A stretch of DNA of 64,000 bases. Origin: an uncultured Clostridia bacterium (GTDB lineage: Bacteria > Bacillota > Clostridia > Oscillospirales > Butyricicoccaceae). The position numbers and the translations under genes were made by a program. Where the stretch lies: NCBI GenBank assembly GCA_944381055.1, contig CALWJQ010000032.1, forward strand, positions 1 to 64,000, read 5' to 3'. The notes under the pieces were generated by a model, which searched no databases, had not been told where the DNA came from, and saw only the letters and a program-made list of their open reading frames with translations. Shown here one piece after another: positions 43,188 through 51,292 of the stretch. How positions within the stretch are numbered: position 1 is the stretch's first letter; every line of letters begins with the position of its first letter.

Positions 43188-44246
43188 CTATTGCAGCTGC
43201 GTCCCCGCGATCATGCGCTCGATGCTGATGCCGTATCCCCGCGTGGGATCATTGATGAGGACATGGGTGACGGCGCCGACCAGCCGGCCGTTTTGAATGA
43301 TTGGGCTGCCGGACATTCCCTGCACAATCCCACCGGTTTTTTCCAGCAGGCTCCTGTCGGTCACCTGTATCATCATGTCGCGCATACTGTCGTCGTTTGC
43401 AGGGTAAATGCGCAGGATTTCGATGTCATAAGATTCGGTTTTTTCACCGTCCACGTTGGCCAGAATGGTGGCTTTCCCTGTCTGGATACCGCTTTTGGGA
43501 ACCAGTTCCAAAGCCTCTTGGCCTTCATAAACTTCCGCATCATCAATATGCCCGTAAATACCGCTGATCGTATTCAGCGACAGCGTCCCCTGGTCGCGGG
43601 TCATATCAAACGATCCGGTCAGCTCGCCCGGTTCGCCTTCCCTTCCTTTCCTGACGCCGATGACGCTGGACGGCATCAGGCTGCCGTTTTCAAATGGCAT
43701 GAGCTCGCCTGTGTCGACGTCGCATACGCCGTGGCCGAGTGCGCCGAAAACGCCGGTCTGCGGATCGACGTAGGTGATGGTGCCAATGCCGGCCATACTG
43801 TCGCGCACCCACGCGCCCATCCGCCAGGTCTGTCCTTCGCTGTCATAGACGGCGCTGACCGAACAGATCCGCTCTTCGCCGTCCCGTTTAAATGTGACTT
43901 CCGCCTGGCCGTCAGGCAGTGTGCTCAGCGCGTCGACCAGCGTTTCGTTGCTGCTGATTTCCGTTCCGTTGACCGATAAAATGATGTCGCCGCACTCCAG
44001 CCCTGCCTGCTGGGCGGGCGACGGCTGCTGTTCATCGCCTACTTCGGCAAACCCGACGACCATCGTCCCTTCTGAGAACAGTTTAATGCCCGTCGTCCTG
44101 CCGAGCGGGATGAGTTTCTGCGAAGCAGGCGCCGCTGAAATATCCGCAGCCTGCACAGGAAATACTAAAAAAAACAACGCGAGCAAAAAAGAAAGCAGGC
44201 AAAACGTTTTTATCGAAAAACGCGCCGCCGCTTTTAGATTTTCCAT
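43188..44246 (-). CDS. spoIVB: SpoIVB serine peptidase
   Basis: A 352-aa exported protease. A signal/anchor segment (about residues 12-33), a PDZ domain (about 90-150, QQAGLECGDIILSVNG) and an S55 peptidase domain with GALGHGV (catalytic His) and GMSGSPIIQNGRLVGAVTHV (catalytic Ser). SpoIVB cleaves SpoIVFA to activate pro-SigK processing. ATG at 44246 has GGAAAGGGGTGGACCC; the longer frame lacks a signal peptide. A perfect palindrome sits in its upstream region. Confidence 0.96.
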   Translation of the reverse strand: MENLKAAARFSIKTFCLLSFLLALFFLVFPVQAADISAAPASQKLIPLGRTTGIKLFSEGTMVVGFAEVGDEQQPSPAQQAGLECGDIILSVNGTEISSNETLVDALSTLPDGQAEVTFKRDGEERICSVSAVYDSEGQTWRMGAWVRDSMAGIGTITYVDPQTGVFGALGHGVCDVDTGELMPFENGSLMPSSVIGVRKGREGEPGELTGSFDMTRDQGTLSLNTISGIYGHIDDAEVYEGQEALELVPKSGIQTGKATILANVDGEKTESYDIEILRIYPANDDSMRDMMIQVTDRSLLEKTGGIVQGMSGSPIIQNGRLVGAVTHVLINDPTRGYGISIERMIAGTQLQ

Positions 44247-44270
44247 GGGTCCACCCCTTTCCTGATTTTT

Positions 44271-44376
44271 CCGGATACGCGTATCCGGCAAAAATAGTGT
44301 TGCCGAAAGCGCACATTTTTGCCGTGAACAATCTGTTATTCGCAATAAATTGTTCCGAAAACGCGCGCTTTTTGCC
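44271..44376. repeat. palindromes and direct repeat upstream of spoIVB
   Basis: Palindrome CCGGATACGCGTATCCGG (44271-44288). A second, interrupted inverted repeat GAACAAT-CTG-TTATT-CGC-AATAA-ATTGTTC spans 44326-44355. It is flanked by an imperfect 21/22-nt direct repeat of the form CCGAAA...TTTTTGCC (44303-44323 and 44355-44376). These may be operator sites for a sporulation regulator; none is identified. Confidence 0.5.
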
Positions 44377-44389
44377 ATTGGCACAACAG

Positions 44390-44418
44390 AAAAAGCCGCC
44401 GGACAGCCGTCCGGCGGC
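44390..44418 (-). terminator. terminator of fba
   Basis: GCCGCCGGAC (44395-44404) pairs with GTCCGGCGGC (44409-44418), then TTTTT on the minus strand. Confidence 0.9.
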
Positions 44419-44441
44419 AGGATTTTACCCAACAGGCAAAC

Positions 44442-45383
44442 TTATTTATTTGCGCTGCCCGAAGATCCGAGCACTTCTTTGATTTTGTGCGCGACAATGC
44501 TGCGAATGGCGTCGCGCCCTGCGCCCAAGTACTGGCGCGGGTCGAAATGGGACGGGTTCTGCGCCAGATGCTCGCGGACCGAAGCGGTCATGGCAATACG
44601 CAGATCTGAATCGATGTTGATTTTGCAGACCGCCATTTTTGCCGCCTGCCGCAGCATGTCTTCAGGGATGCCGATGGCGTCGGGCATTTGCCCCCCGTAA
44701 CGGTTGACGATTTCGACATACTGCTGCGGAACCGACGACGCTCCATGCAGCACAATGGGGAATCCGGGGATCCGGCGCTGGACCTCTTCCAAAATATCAA
44801 AGCGCAGGCGGGGCTTTTGGCCCGGCTTGAATTTATAAGCGCCGTGGCTGGTACCGATGGCAATAGCCAGCGAATCGACGCCTGTTCTGGTGACGAATTC
44901 CTCGACCTGGGCCGGATCGGTAAACTGCGCGTCCGCATCGGCCACATTGACGTCGTCTTCAATACCGGCCAGCTTGCCCAATTCGCCTTCGACCACGACG
45001 CCGTGGGCATGGGCGTAATCGACGACCTTTTTGGTCAGCGCAATATTGTCTTCAAAGCTGTATTTGGAGCCGTCGATCATGACCGACGTAAAGCCGCCGT
45101 CGACACAGCTGCGGCAGATCTCGAAATCTTCGCCGTGATCCAGATGCAGCGCGATGGGCAGCCCGGTTTCTTTTTCTGCCGCCGAAACCAGCGCCATCAG
45201 GTAATTGTGTTTGGCGTACTTGCGCGCGCCGGCCGACACCTGCAAAATAACGGCCGAGTTTTCTGCCAGCGCCGCTTCGGTAATCCCCTGCACGATTTCC
45301 ATATTATTGACATTGAAGGCGCCGATGGCATAACCGCCTTCATACGCTTTACGGAACATTTCTGTGGTAGTGACCAGTGGCAT
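44442..45383 (-). CDS. fba: class II fructose-1,6-bisphosphate aldolase
   Basis: A 313-aa zinc-dependent aldolase. LHLDHGEDFE (zinc His and catalytic Asp), GFTSVMIDGSKYSFEDN, VEGELGKLAG and ASSVPQQYVE are present. It cleaves FBP to DHAP and GAP. The gene is divergent from the phosphofructokinase gene, so two consecutive glycolytic steps share one 128-bp intergenic region. Confidence 0.96.
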   Translation of the reverse strand: MPLVTTTEMFRKAYEGGYAIGAFNVNNMEIVQGITEAALAENSAVILQVSAGARKYAKHNYLMALVSAAEKETGLPIALHLDHGEDFEICRSCVDGGFTSVMIDGSKYSFEDNIALTKKVVDYAHAHGVVVEGELGKLAGIEDDVNVADADAQFTDPAQVEEFVTRTGVDSLAIAIGTSHGAYKFKPGQKPRLRFDILEEVQRRIPGFPIVLHGASSVPQQYVEIVNRYGGQMPDAIGIPEDMLRQAAKMAVCKINIDSDLRIAMTASVREHLAQNPSHFDPRQYLGAGRDAIRSIVAHKIKEVLGSSGSANK

Positions 45384-45446
45384 GACAATTCCTCCCCTGT
45401 CCGGTTAGTATATTGGTATTTTACCATGAAATGACGAGGCGCGCAA

Positions 45447-45475
45447 TTGATTTTACCGGTTTGATATGGTATTCT
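45447..45475 (+). promoter_or_regulatory. probable promoter of the phosphofructokinase gene
   Basis: TTGATT (45447-45452), 17-nt spacer, TATTCT (45470-45475), about 36 nt before the start. Confidence 0.55.
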
Positions 45476-45511
45476 TGTTACAGAACTGAACGAGTATCGG
45501 AGGATATGCAT

Positions 45512-46750
45512 ATGCAATTAAAAGGAGCGTGTATTTTCGGCCAGTCCGGCGGGCCGACCTCAGTCATCAACGCCAGCGCCTACGGCGTTTTGTCAGAAGC
45601 CCTGAAGACCGACTGCATCACCCGCGTCCTGGGCGCCAGCCACGGCATTAAAGGCGTGCTGGGCGATCGCCTGTACGACATTGGCCTTGAAGACCCCAAC
45701 GAGCTTGCGCTCTTGCAGCACACCCCTTCGTCAGCCCTGGGTTCCTGCCGCTATAAGCTCAAAGATGCACAGGTTGACGACAGCGACTACCGCCGTATCC
45801 TTGAGGTATTCCGCAAACACAACGTGCGGTATTTCTTTTACAACGGCGGCAACGATTCGATGGACACCTGCAACAAAATCTCAAAATACCTGATGTCGCA
45901 AAACTACGAATGCCGTGTCATCGGCGTACCCAAAACCATTGACAACGATCTGTGCGGCATTGACCACTGCCCCGGCTACGGCAGCGCGGCCAAGTACATC
46001 GCCACCACCTGCATGGAAGTGTACCAGGATGCGCATGTGTACGACACCGGCTCGGTGACCATTCTTGAAGCGATGGGCCGCAACGCCGGCTGGCTGACAG
46101 CGGCAGGGCACATCGCCGTTCACTTTGGGGCGGGACCCGATCTCATCTACCTGCCCGAAGTCCCCTTTGACCTGGATGACTGCGTCAGCCGTATCCGTTC
46201 CTGTTGCGAGTCAACCGGCGGGTGCATGGTGCTGCTGTCCGAAGGCGTCAAAGATAAAGACGGCGTCTTTCTCGCCGAATACGCCGGCGACGGCAAGACC
46301 GATGCCTTTGGCCATAAGCAGATGGGCGGCGCCGCCGCTGCGGTCGCTGCGCGCGTCAAAGAAAAACTGGGCGTCAAGACCCGTGCCATCGAGCTTTCTC
46401 TTTTGCAGCGCTGCGCCGCGCACTGCGCGTCCCAGACCGACATTGACGAAGCGGTCCTGCTCGGCCGCATGGCCGTGCGCGAAGCGGTTGCCGGCACGAC
46501 CGACAAAATGGTCGGCCTGGTGCGCCGCACAGACGCCGAAGGGTATCAGCCCGAGCTGAAACTTTTTGATTTGACAGTCACCGCCAACGCTGAAAAAAAG
46601 TTCCCCGTCGAGTGGATTACAGAAAACGGCACCGCTGTTTCAGACGCTTTTCTCGACTACGCCCTGCCCCTCATCGCCGGCGAGCCGGCTTTTCCGTGGG
46701 AACACGGCGTCCCCCGCTTTGCCAGGCTCAAAAAAATCCTGGTCGACTGA
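45512..46750 (+). CDS. 6-phosphofructokinase, probably PPi-dependent
   Basis: A 412-aa PFK, longer than the 320-aa ATP enzymes. FGQSGGPTSVINAS is the N-terminal nucleotide/PPi region, GGNDSMDT (about residues 111-118) is the phosphate-donor loop, and GVPKTIDNDL has Lys where ATP-PFKs have Gly, a feature of PPi-dependent enzymes (established knowledge). The start at 45512 is 8 nt after CGGAGG; the ATG at 45506 would be too close. It is followed by a strong terminator. Confidence 0.88.
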   Translation: MQLKGACIFGQSGGPTSVINASAYGVLSEALKTDCITRVLGASHGIKGVLGDRLYDIGLEDPNELALLQHTPSSALGSCRYKLKDAQVDDSDYRRILEVFRKHNVRYFFYNGGNDSMDTCNKISKYLMSQNYECRVIGVPKTIDNDLCGIDHCPGYGSAAKYIATTCMEVYQDAHVYDTGSVTILEAMGRNAGWLTAAGHIAVHFGAGPDLIYLPEVPFDLDDCVSRIRSCCESTGGCMVLLSEGVKDKDGVFLAEYAGDGKTDAFGHKQMGGAAAAVAARVKEKLGVKTRAIELSLLQRCAAHCASQTDIDEAVLLGRMAVREAVAGTTDKMVGLVRRTDAEGYQPELKLFDLTVTANAEKKFPVEWITENGTAVSDAFLDYALPLIAGEPAFPWEHGVPRFARLKKILVD

Positions 46751-46757
46751 AAAAGTC

Positions 46758-46788
46758 AAGCCGCCGGCTGAAGCCGGCGGCTTTTTTT
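46758..46788. terminator. bidirectional terminator after the phosphofructokinase gene
   Basis: AAGCCGCCGGC (46758-46768) pairs with GCCGGCGGCTT (46773-46783), then a T run. It also lies just past the end of the convergent ABC permease gene. Confidence 0.9.
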
Positions 46789-47422
46789 ACAGTTCTTTTT
46801 GCGCATACAGCTTCTGCGAAACCCGGTAAGAAAACGCAAATCCGCCCAGGACCAGAAGCACGGCAAGCCACGGAATCGCCGCAGCCATGGCGTTCGGCAC
46901 CGCAAAGCCGCCTTCACCGGCGACTGTGACCAGCCCAAATACCAGGATAAACACCACCAGCATGACGACCATCATGATACTGCGGCTTTTTTCTGCGCCA
47001 TACTTAAAAAGCAGCGGCAGTATCGCTGCGTTGATCAGCAGCCCAGCCCCCAGGCTGCCCCCCAACACAGCCATCAAAGCCCCCAGCTGCGCTTCCTGAT
47101 CGATCATGGCAACGATGATATTGACCACAAAGCACAAGAGTCCTGCTCCGCCTGTAACGGCAAACGCCGTTAAATACTTGGCCTTGACGATGCCGCTGCG
47201 CCCGACCGGCATGGCGGCAGCAAATTTATCCCAGCGCGCCAGCTCGTCATAGCTGAAAGTCGCCATGGGCAGCATCATGGTCAGCACAACCATCATGGTC
47301 GACAATATGCTGTAATCAAAGACCCCGGCAAAGGCCAAAACCATATAAATTCCAATAATCAAAAGATACGACCTTCCCTGCTTGCGCAGTACCAGCAAAT
47401 CTTTTAAAACCAGCCCGCTCAT
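46787..47422 (-). CDS. ABC-2 type transporter permease
   Basis: A 211-aa protein with six membrane segments (about residues 20-45, 38-60, 70-95, 105-130, 145-165, 180-200), a short ABC-2 permease. MLPMATFSYDELARWDKFAAAMPVGRSGIVKAKY is typical. It overlaps the ATPase gene by 4 nt. With the ATPase and the GntR regulator it forms a YtrA/BcrA-like locus; many such operons respond to cell-wall or peptide antibiotics. Confidence 0.85.
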   Translation of the reverse strand: MSGLVLKDLLVLRKQGRSYLLIIGIYMVLAFAGVFDYSILSTMMVVLTMMLPMATFSYDELARWDKFAAAMPVGRSGIVKAKYLTAFAVTGGAGLLCFVVNIIVAMIDQEAQLGALMAVLGGSLGAGLLINAAILPLLFKYGAEKSRSIMMVVMLVVFILVFGLVTVAGEGGFAVPNAMAAAIPWLAVLLVLGGFAFSYRVSQKLYAQKEL

Positions 47423-48279
47423 TCTTCGTCCCCCTTAACCGTATAAACCATGATATCTTCCAGTGTGACCGGATCGACCGTCAGGCCAGGCAGCAAAAAC
47501 TGAATTTCCCTGCGGTTGTTGACGAGCGCTTCACAGCCGAAGCGGTTTTTGCGGCAGCCGACCAGGTATTTGCGGTCAATCTTTTTCAGGTCATCCAGCG
47601 GACAGGCTACGCGGCCATAGCTTTCCAGCAGTTCGTCCCGCGATTCAGACAGCACAACCCTGCCGCGGTGCAGATAGGTGACGTAATCCGCTATTTTTTC
47701 AAGATCGCTTGTGATGTGGGACGAAATGAGCACGGCTTTTCTTTCATCCTGAATAAAGTCGAGGAATTCATCCAGAATCTCGTTGCGCACGACAGGATCC
47801 AGCCCGGACGTCGCCTCGTCCAAAATCAAAAGCTCCGGCTGGACGCTGAGCGCCGCAGCAATGGAAAGTTTCATCTTCATGCCCTTGGAATATGTTTTGA
47901 CGGTCTTGTTTTCTGGCAGGGAAAATCGGTCCAGATACTGCCGGAAGAGGCGGCTGTCCCAGCTGCGGTAAATTTTTGAAAGGATTTTTTCCACGTCATG
48001 CGCGGTCAGCATGTCATGAAAGGTGCTTTCGTCCAAAACAACGCCGACGTGTTCTTTTATTTCCCGCTCGTGATGGATACAGTCCATGCCCAGCACTGAG
48101 ATTTCGCCGCCATCGCGGTGAATCAGGTTGAGAATGGCTTTGATGGTCGTCGATTTCCCGGCTCCGTTTTCGCCGATCAACCCCATAATGCTGCCCCGGG
48201 GCAGCGTAAAGCTGACGTCCTGCAGCTGAAAAGTTCCGTAATCCTTGCACAGGCCCCTGACTTCAATGGCGTTTTCCAT
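47419..48279 (-). CDS. ABC transporter ATP-binding protein
   Basis: A 286-aa NBD. Walker A GENGAGKST (about residue 41), the signature YSKGMKMKLSIAAAL, Walker B LLILDEATSGLDP and SSHI for the H-loop are present. The start at 48279 (MENAIEVRGLCKDYG) has GGAG 9 nt upstream, and lies 1 nt after the GntR stop. C-terminal extension as in the drug-exporting BcrA/YtrB group. Confidence 0.92.
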   Translation of the reverse strand: MENAIEVRGLCKDYGTFQLQDVSFTLPRGSIMGLIGENGAGKSTTIKAILNLIHRDGGEISVLGMDCIHHEREIKEHVGVVLDESTFHDMLTAHDVEKILSKIYRSWDSRLFRQYLDRFSLPENKTVKTYSKGMKMKLSIAAALSVQPELLILDEATSGLDPVVRNEILDEFLDFIQDERKAVLISSHITSDLEKIADYVTYLHRGRVVLSESRDELLESYGRVACPLDDLKKIDRKYLVGCRKNRFGCEALVNNRREIQFLLPGLTVDPVTLEDIMVYTVKGDEE

Positions 48280-48280
48280 G

Positions 48281-48655
48281 TCATTCATCTCCATACAGAA
48301 TCGACAGTGTTTCATAAAGCTCATCCAAAGTGATGCCGCCCTGCCGGGCAAGCTGCACCGCCTCGGCAAGCTTTTCCTCAACGCGCCGCAAAGTGTCCTC
48401 GCGCACCAGTTCCAGGTTGCGGGGGGCGACAAAACTCCCCTTGCCCGCCACCGTCTCAATGAACCCGTCGCGCTCGAGCTCTTCATAAGCACGCTTGGTC
48501 GTGATGACAGAAATCCGCAGTTCTTTGGCAAGCAGCCGCATCGAGGGCAGGGCCTCCCCCTCGCGCAGCTCTCCCCGTGCGATCAGGCCCTTGATCTGGC
48601 GGGTGATCTGCTCGTAAATCGGTACTCCGCTGCTGTTGCTCAGATAAATTTCCAA
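48281..48655 (-). CDS. GntR family (YtrA subfamily) regulator
   Basis: A 124-aa regulator. The winged helix-turn-helix has PIYEQITRQIKGLIARGELREGEALPS and LAKELRISVITTKRAYEELERDG, and the short C-terminal dimerisation helix is that of the YtrA subfamily. I choose the TTG at 48655 (LEIYLSNSS) with GGAAGTGATG upstream as the family N-terminus; an upstream ATG-start frame (48694) would begin inside the operator. Expected to repress its own operon. Confidence 0.85.
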   Translation of the reverse strand: MEIYLSNSSGVPIYEQITRQIKGLIARGELREGEALPSMRLLAKELRISVITTKRAYEELERDGFIETVAGKGSFVAPRNLELVREDTLRRVEEKLAEAVQLARQGGITLDELYETLSILYGDE

Positions 48656-48672
48656 AACATCACTTCCAAAAC

Positions 48673-48711
48673 TGTATATATACATTATATACACTATACT
48701 CGATTTGTCAA
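48673..48711 (-). promoter_or_regulatory. promoter and palindromic operator of the GntR-ABC operon
   Basis: Minus strand: TTGACA (48711-48706), 16-nt spacer, TATAAT (48689-48684). A perfect inverted repeat TGTATATA-TACAT-TATATACA (48673-48693) covers the -10 box. Binding by the GntR protein would block polymerase. Confidence 0.75.
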
Positions 48712-48726
48712 GAGCCTTTTCTACAT

Positions 48727-48762
48727 AAAAAGAGCGCGGATTGCAGATCCGCGCTCTTTTTC
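48727..48762. terminator. terminator after the anti-sigma gene
   Basis: AAAGAGCGCGGAT (48729-48741) pairs with ATCCGCGCTCTTT (48747-48759). T runs are present on both strands. Confidence 0.88.
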
Positions 48763-50131
48763 AGTTGTCCAACACCAGTTCCCGGGCCTGCTGTGCGGTC
48801 AGCCCCTTCGCATCGTATTCGATCAGGACGCCGGCGTCGTCATTCCAGACGCCGAAACACATCCGCAGTCCGCTGACATCCCCGGTGTCGTCGGCCTCGT
48901 ACAGTCGTGCGCTGACAACGTCCTCCGTCAAATCCTTTTGCGCAAAAACGGGATCGAAAAAGCCGGCCTCCCGCACGTCCTCCGGGACGGTTTCCCCCCA
49001 CGGGATTTCATACAGACGCACGTCGTACAATTCGGGCTTTGACGCGTCCATCAGCCGGGGTTTTTGTTCCGGGCGCGATACAGTGACATAGACCTCGCGC
49101 ATCCCATTGCTCCACAAAGCGCCCAGGGAATCCCGGCCCTGTCCCAGCTCGCGCCATCCCGATTCAAAGGCAAACCCCTGCGGAATGTTTTGGGGCAGAT
49201 ATTCACCCAGATCCTCGGCGCGGGCACTTTCCTCGCTGTCCAGGCGATCGTCGCGCCACTCGGGTATGCTTTCCGGAATCAAGTGCTCAAGCGTCAGCCC
49301 GTCGGTCGTCCACAGGGCACACCAGTTGGCGGCCAGCAACGCCAGCGTCTGCGTCCTATTCTGGTCTTCGCCGACGGCTTCAAACCGCACGCCCACATCA
49401 CTGGGCAGCATGGAAAACTTGTAGACATACTCGTCGGTATCGTCTCCGTCCCGGTCATAGCACTGGTACGAGGCTTCCGTTTCAACACCGCCTACCTCAG
49501 TCAGGCAGTCGTCATTGGTGACAATGCAGGTCGGCGGCAGCGCGTCCGGAGCCAGTTCCATGGTAAAGCTGACGCCGTCTGCACAATTTCCCCACACAAT
49601 GACCTGAAAGACCGATCCGTCACCGCCGTAAATGACGCGGCCGGCGACGTCATACCCATCCCAGCCCAGCAGCCAGGACAGTTTCTCGCCGCAGCCCAGC
49701 ATTTCGGCAATTTGCGCGTCTGTCAAATCTTCGGCAAACCACCCTGCCGGCGGCGCAATGTCGGCTGTCAGCGTTTCGCCCTGCGTTTCTTCGGTAAACT
49801 CCACAACGGCAACGTTCGGCCAGTTGTACGCCACGCCGCTCTGCGCGTCCTGCTGCGGCTCTTCCTGCTGCTGCGGCTGTACCGGATCGGCGTCTGCCTG
49901 CGGCGCTTCTCCCGAATCCACAACATCCGGCGCCGCTTCGTGCAGCGGCAGCACCGGCCACACCAGTCCGCCGACTGCGGCGACCACCGCCAGACAGGCT
50001 GCCAGCGGAACCAGCCGGCGCAGCGTATGTGTCCTTCCTGACACCATACGCCGCTTCACCTGTTCAGTCAGCTTCTTTTTTTGTTCTTCTGAAAACTGTA
50101 TGGAATCCATATAGTCACAGTAATCTTTCAT
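48761..50131 (-). CDS. probable membrane-bound anti-sigma factor with large extracytoplasmic domain
   Basis: A 456-aa protein. A short cytoplasmic part (residues 1-38, FSEEQKKKLTEQVKRRM), one membrane segment (about 41-59), a Gln/Asp-rich linker (about 70-97) and a ~350-residue external domain I do not recognise. It overlaps the ECF sigma gene by 4 nt, which is the main evidence for an anti-sigma role. The cytoplasmic part does not show the classical zinc anti-sigma motif (H-x3-C-x2-C). Confidence 0.7.
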   Translation of the reverse strand: MKDYCDYMDSIQFSEEQKKKLTEQVKRRMVSGRTHTLRRLVPLAACLAVVAAVGGLVWPVLPLHEAAPDVVDSGEAPQADADPVQPQQQEEPQQDAQSGVAYNWPNVAVVEFTEETQGETLTADIAPPAGWFAEDLTDAQIAEMLGCGEKLSWLLGWDGYDVAGRVIYGGDGSVFQVIVWGNCADGVSFTMELAPDALPPTCIVTNDDCLTEVGGVETEASYQCYDRDGDDTDEYVYKFSMLPSDVGVRFEAVGEDQNRTQTLALLAANWCALWTTDGLTLEHLIPESIPEWRDDRLDSEESARAEDLGEYLPQNIPQGFAFESGWRELGQGRDSLGALWSNGMREVYVTVSRPEQKPRLMDASKPELYDVRLYEIPWGETVPEDVREAGFFDPVFAQKDLTEDVVSARLYEADDTGDVSGLRMCFGVWNDDAGVLIEYDAKGLTAQQARELVLDN

Positions 50132-50598
50132 GATTCATCCTCCTTGAGCATGTCTTTCAGACGGACCCGCGCACGGCTGAGCCGGGAGCGCACCGTTCCT
50201 TCAGGCTCGCCGGTCAGCGCTGCGATCTCGGCGGTCTTGTACCCTTCATAATAGTACAGATGCACGGCGGCGCGCTCTTTGGGCGGCAGCGCCAGGACGG
50301 CTTCAGCGGCGGCGCGCTGCTGCGGCTGCGGCGCCGGGTAGCTTTCAAGCAGCGGTGCGCGCAGCCGACGCCACGGCGAACGCAGGCGGCTTTTGCAGCT
50401 GTTGATAATGACGCGCAGCAGCCACGCTTTGGCGTGTTCATGACTTTCAAAGACAGGCTGCTTTTCCAGATATTTGATAAAGGTCTCCTGGACAACGTCC
50501 TCCGCTTCCTGTACGTCCCCCAGCATGGCGGACGCCGTGCGCAGCAGCGTATTGCCATACCGTTCTATCAGTTGTTCAAGGTTGCCGGCGTTTTGCAT
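50128..50598 (-). CDS. ECF-type RNA polymerase sigma factor
   Basis: A 156-aa ECF sigma factor. Region 2 (ASAMLGDVQEAEDVVQETFIKYLE, about residues 20-43) and region 4 (VHLYYYEGYKTAEIAALTGE, about 110-130; SRARVRLKDML) are present. The start at 50598 matches the family; the longer frame starts inside the promoter. It is auto-regulated, judging by a TGCAAC-N17-CGTATA promoter just upstream, and pairs with the membrane protein encoded next. Confidence 0.93.
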   Translation of the reverse strand: MQNAGNLEQLIERYGNTLLRTASAMLGDVQEAEDVVQETFIKYLEKQPVFESHEHAKAWLLRVIINSCKSRLRSPWRRLRAPLLESYPAPQPQQRAAAEAVLALPPKERAAVHLYYYEGYKTAEIAALTGEPEGTVRSRLSRARVRLKDMLKEDES

Positions 50599-50620
50599 GC
50601 TCTTCGCCCCTTTCACCCTG

Positions 50621-50649
50621 TATACGCATAAGAAGGCCAAAATGTTGCA
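50621..50649 (-). promoter_or_regulatory. ECF-type (SigW-like) auto-regulatory promoter
   Basis: Minus strand: TGCAAC (50649-50644), 17-nt spacer, CGTATA (50626-50621). This fits the -35/-10 pattern of ECF sigma promoters (AAC and CGT cores). Confidence 0.68.
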
Positions 50650-50659
50650 GGAATTTTGC

Positions 50660-50691
50660 AAAAAAAGCCAGCCCCAGAACAAAGGGCTGGC
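50660..50691 (-). terminator. terminator of the small membrane protein gene
   Basis: GCCAGCCC (50667-50674) pairs with GGGCTGGC (50684-50691), then a T run on the minus strand. Confidence 0.8.
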
Positions 50692-50718
50692 AGAGTCCTA
50701 AAAAGAGACCGCTGTATT

Positions 50719-51072
50719 TCATTTTTGCTGTCTTGGCCATTTAACAAGCAACAGGATGAAATCATAAAGATTGGATGTCAACAGCGCTAGCAAGTAGAAA
50801 TTCAATTCTCCTGTATGAAATCTCCACCCTAACAACAAAGACGAAGCCACAATAAACAGGGCATAAAACAATGCGTTCCGCACAGTATAGACATATTGAA
50901 CTAGCCGCGAGCGTATGAGAAGTACCAGTGTGCATATTACAACAATGATGACATAAATGATGCTCAAGAACAAAAAATCGTAATTATGCCTCGCTTCGTC
51001 TATCCAAGGTGGCCGTATTAACGCAAACGCAAGGTAAACCAAATACAAGGCCAGACTTGCAATTTTTTGCAT
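50719..51072 (-). CDS. small integral membrane protein of unknown function
   Basis: A 117-aa protein with about four membrane segments (residues 5-20, 32-53, 64-85, 90-110). I recognise no family. A good ribosome binding site (TTGAGGTGTGATGCC) supports it as real. The gene and the 220 bp upstream of it (51073-51292) are visibly more AT-rich than all neighbours, which suggests a recent acquisition. No mobile-element gene is beside it. Confidence 0.65.
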   Translation of the reverse strand: MQKIASLALYLVYLAFALIRPPWIDEARHNYDFLFLSIIYVIIVVICTLVLLIRSRLVQYVYTVRNALFYALFIVASSLLLGWRFHTGELNFYLLALLTSNLYDFILLLVKWPRQQK

Positions 51073-51292
51073 ATGGCATCACACCTCAAGTATCAAAATT
51101 AGATATTATCTATATGCAACAGCGTTTAGTTTTGTTAAAACTTTTTAAAATTTCATTTTTGATAAATAATCAAATCAGCGTAAAAGATACTTTCTCTAAT
51201 GGTTCCTCAGATCTATCCATGAACCTAAAGCATACATCTACGTTAGCTCTGCAAAAAAATTTCTTCCCTTTCATTTATGTAATAAGCTTGCT
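51073..51292. other. AT-rich intergenic spacer downstream of polC
   Basis: No supported gene here. A plus-strand frame from 51009 to 51326 has no ribosome binding site and overlaps polC, so it was not called. No clear terminator for polC is visible. Confidence 0.6.
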
